A stretch of DNA of 5,852 nt. It comes from Dehalococcoidia bacterium (GTDB lineage Bacteria; Chloroflexota; Dehalococcoidia; GIF9; UBA5629). Where the stretch lies: the NCBI GenBank assembly GCA_028715025.1, contig JAQTLG010000118.1, forward strand, positions 1 through 5,852, in the 5' to 3' direction. Shown piece by piece: positions 5,764 through 5,852 of this stretch. The notes below the pieces were generated by a model. The model was not told the origin of the DNA and did not search any database. It was given only the letters and a program-made list of their open reading frames with translations. How positions within the stretch are numbered: the stretch's first letter is position 1; every line of letters begins with the position of its first letter. The position numbers and the translations under genes were made by a program.

Positions 5764-5852
5764 TGGGGCAAGCTTATCTGCTAACGGGCATGCCCGGCAC
5801 AGGTAAAACCAGCATCATCAAAGAGGCGCTTACACAGTCGAAGTGCAATGCT
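5763..5852 (+). CDS. P-loop NTPase, probably THEP1-type, 3'-partial
   Basis: Thirty codons are visible before the window ends. The N-terminus (MGQAYLLTGMPGTGKTSIIK) holds a complete Walker A motif GMPGTGKTS at residues 9-17 right after a short hydrophobic strand, so it is a P-loop NTP-binding protein. The extreme N-terminal position of the P-loop and the 'LLTGxPGxGKT' form suggest the NTPase THEP1/nucleoside-triphosphatase family, but small kinases begin in a similar way and the rest is missing. The ATG shares its A with the TGA stop of the preceding gene (TGATG), and AAGGGGG (5753-5759) lies close upstream, so translation is probably coupled. An in-frame TTG just before it (5760) is a less likely start. 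Confidence 0.7.
   Translation, partial: MGQAYLLTGMPGTGKTSIIKEALTQSKCNA

Noticed and set aside
5346..5771. A 141-residue open frame on the - strand with hydrophobic stretches
   Set aside because: It is the antisense of the Lys/Ala/Pro-rich gene; its Phe/Ala/Gly-rich 'membrane' look comes from reading AAG/AAA and GCC codons backwards. The + strand gene has a good ribosome site and promoter.

Overview
The window looks like chromosomal DNA of an anaerobic bacterium, most likely a Dehalococcoidia-type member of the Chloroflexota. This is inferred from the gene set: a DUF5667 protein, a DUF4349 membrane protein, a linked pair of methylthioadenosine-salvage genes, and a short methionine-synthase-like protein of the 'core MetE' type known from Dehalococcoides. 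No rRNA or other phylogenetic marker is present, so the assignment is tentative. All six complete or partial genes that precede the last one, and the last one itself, lie on the + strand. I see no tRNA, rRNA, CRISPR array, insertion sequence, phage gene or attachment site.

Region 1 (1-1836) encodes two envelope-type proteins. The first is the C-terminal part of a DUF5667 protein with a long Thr/Pro/Asn-rich tail; its true start is upstream of the window. The second is a complete DUF4349 protein with a signal peptide, an extracytoplasmic coiled coil and a C-terminal membrane anchor. A strong intrinsic terminator (1855-1893) closes this region.

Region 2 (1897-5291) reads as one operon of four genes. 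It starts with a small two-helix membrane protein carrying a bacterial PH-like domain. Then come mtnA (methylthioribose-1-phosphate isomerase) and mtnP (methylthioadenosine phosphorylase), followed by a core-MetE/MesB-like zinc methyltransferase. The genes are joined by a 4-base ATGA overlap, a 19-base overlap and a 16-base gap. MtnP phosphorolyses methylthioadenosine to adenine and methylthioribose-1-phosphate, and MtnA isomerises this to methylthioribulose-1-phosphate. The MesB-like protein would make methionine from homocysteine with a methyl-corrinoid protein as donor, so the operon ties methionine synthesis to recycling of a methionine/SAM by-product. The downstream salvage enzymes are not in the window. 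The likely promoter, a perfect extended -10 (TGTTATAAT), sits at the base of the terminator of region 1, so the two signals overlap.

Region 3 (5292-5852) has its own sigma70-like promoter (5305-5333). It encodes a very basic 128-residue protein whose N-terminus resembles the small ribosomal protein bS22/mS38 motif and whose tail is histone-H1-like (Lys/Ala/Pro-rich). One base of overlap leads into a P-loop NTPase gene that is cut by the window end. The basic protein and the promoter-terminator overlap are the least ordinary items; nothing here is clearly a new defence or mobile system.
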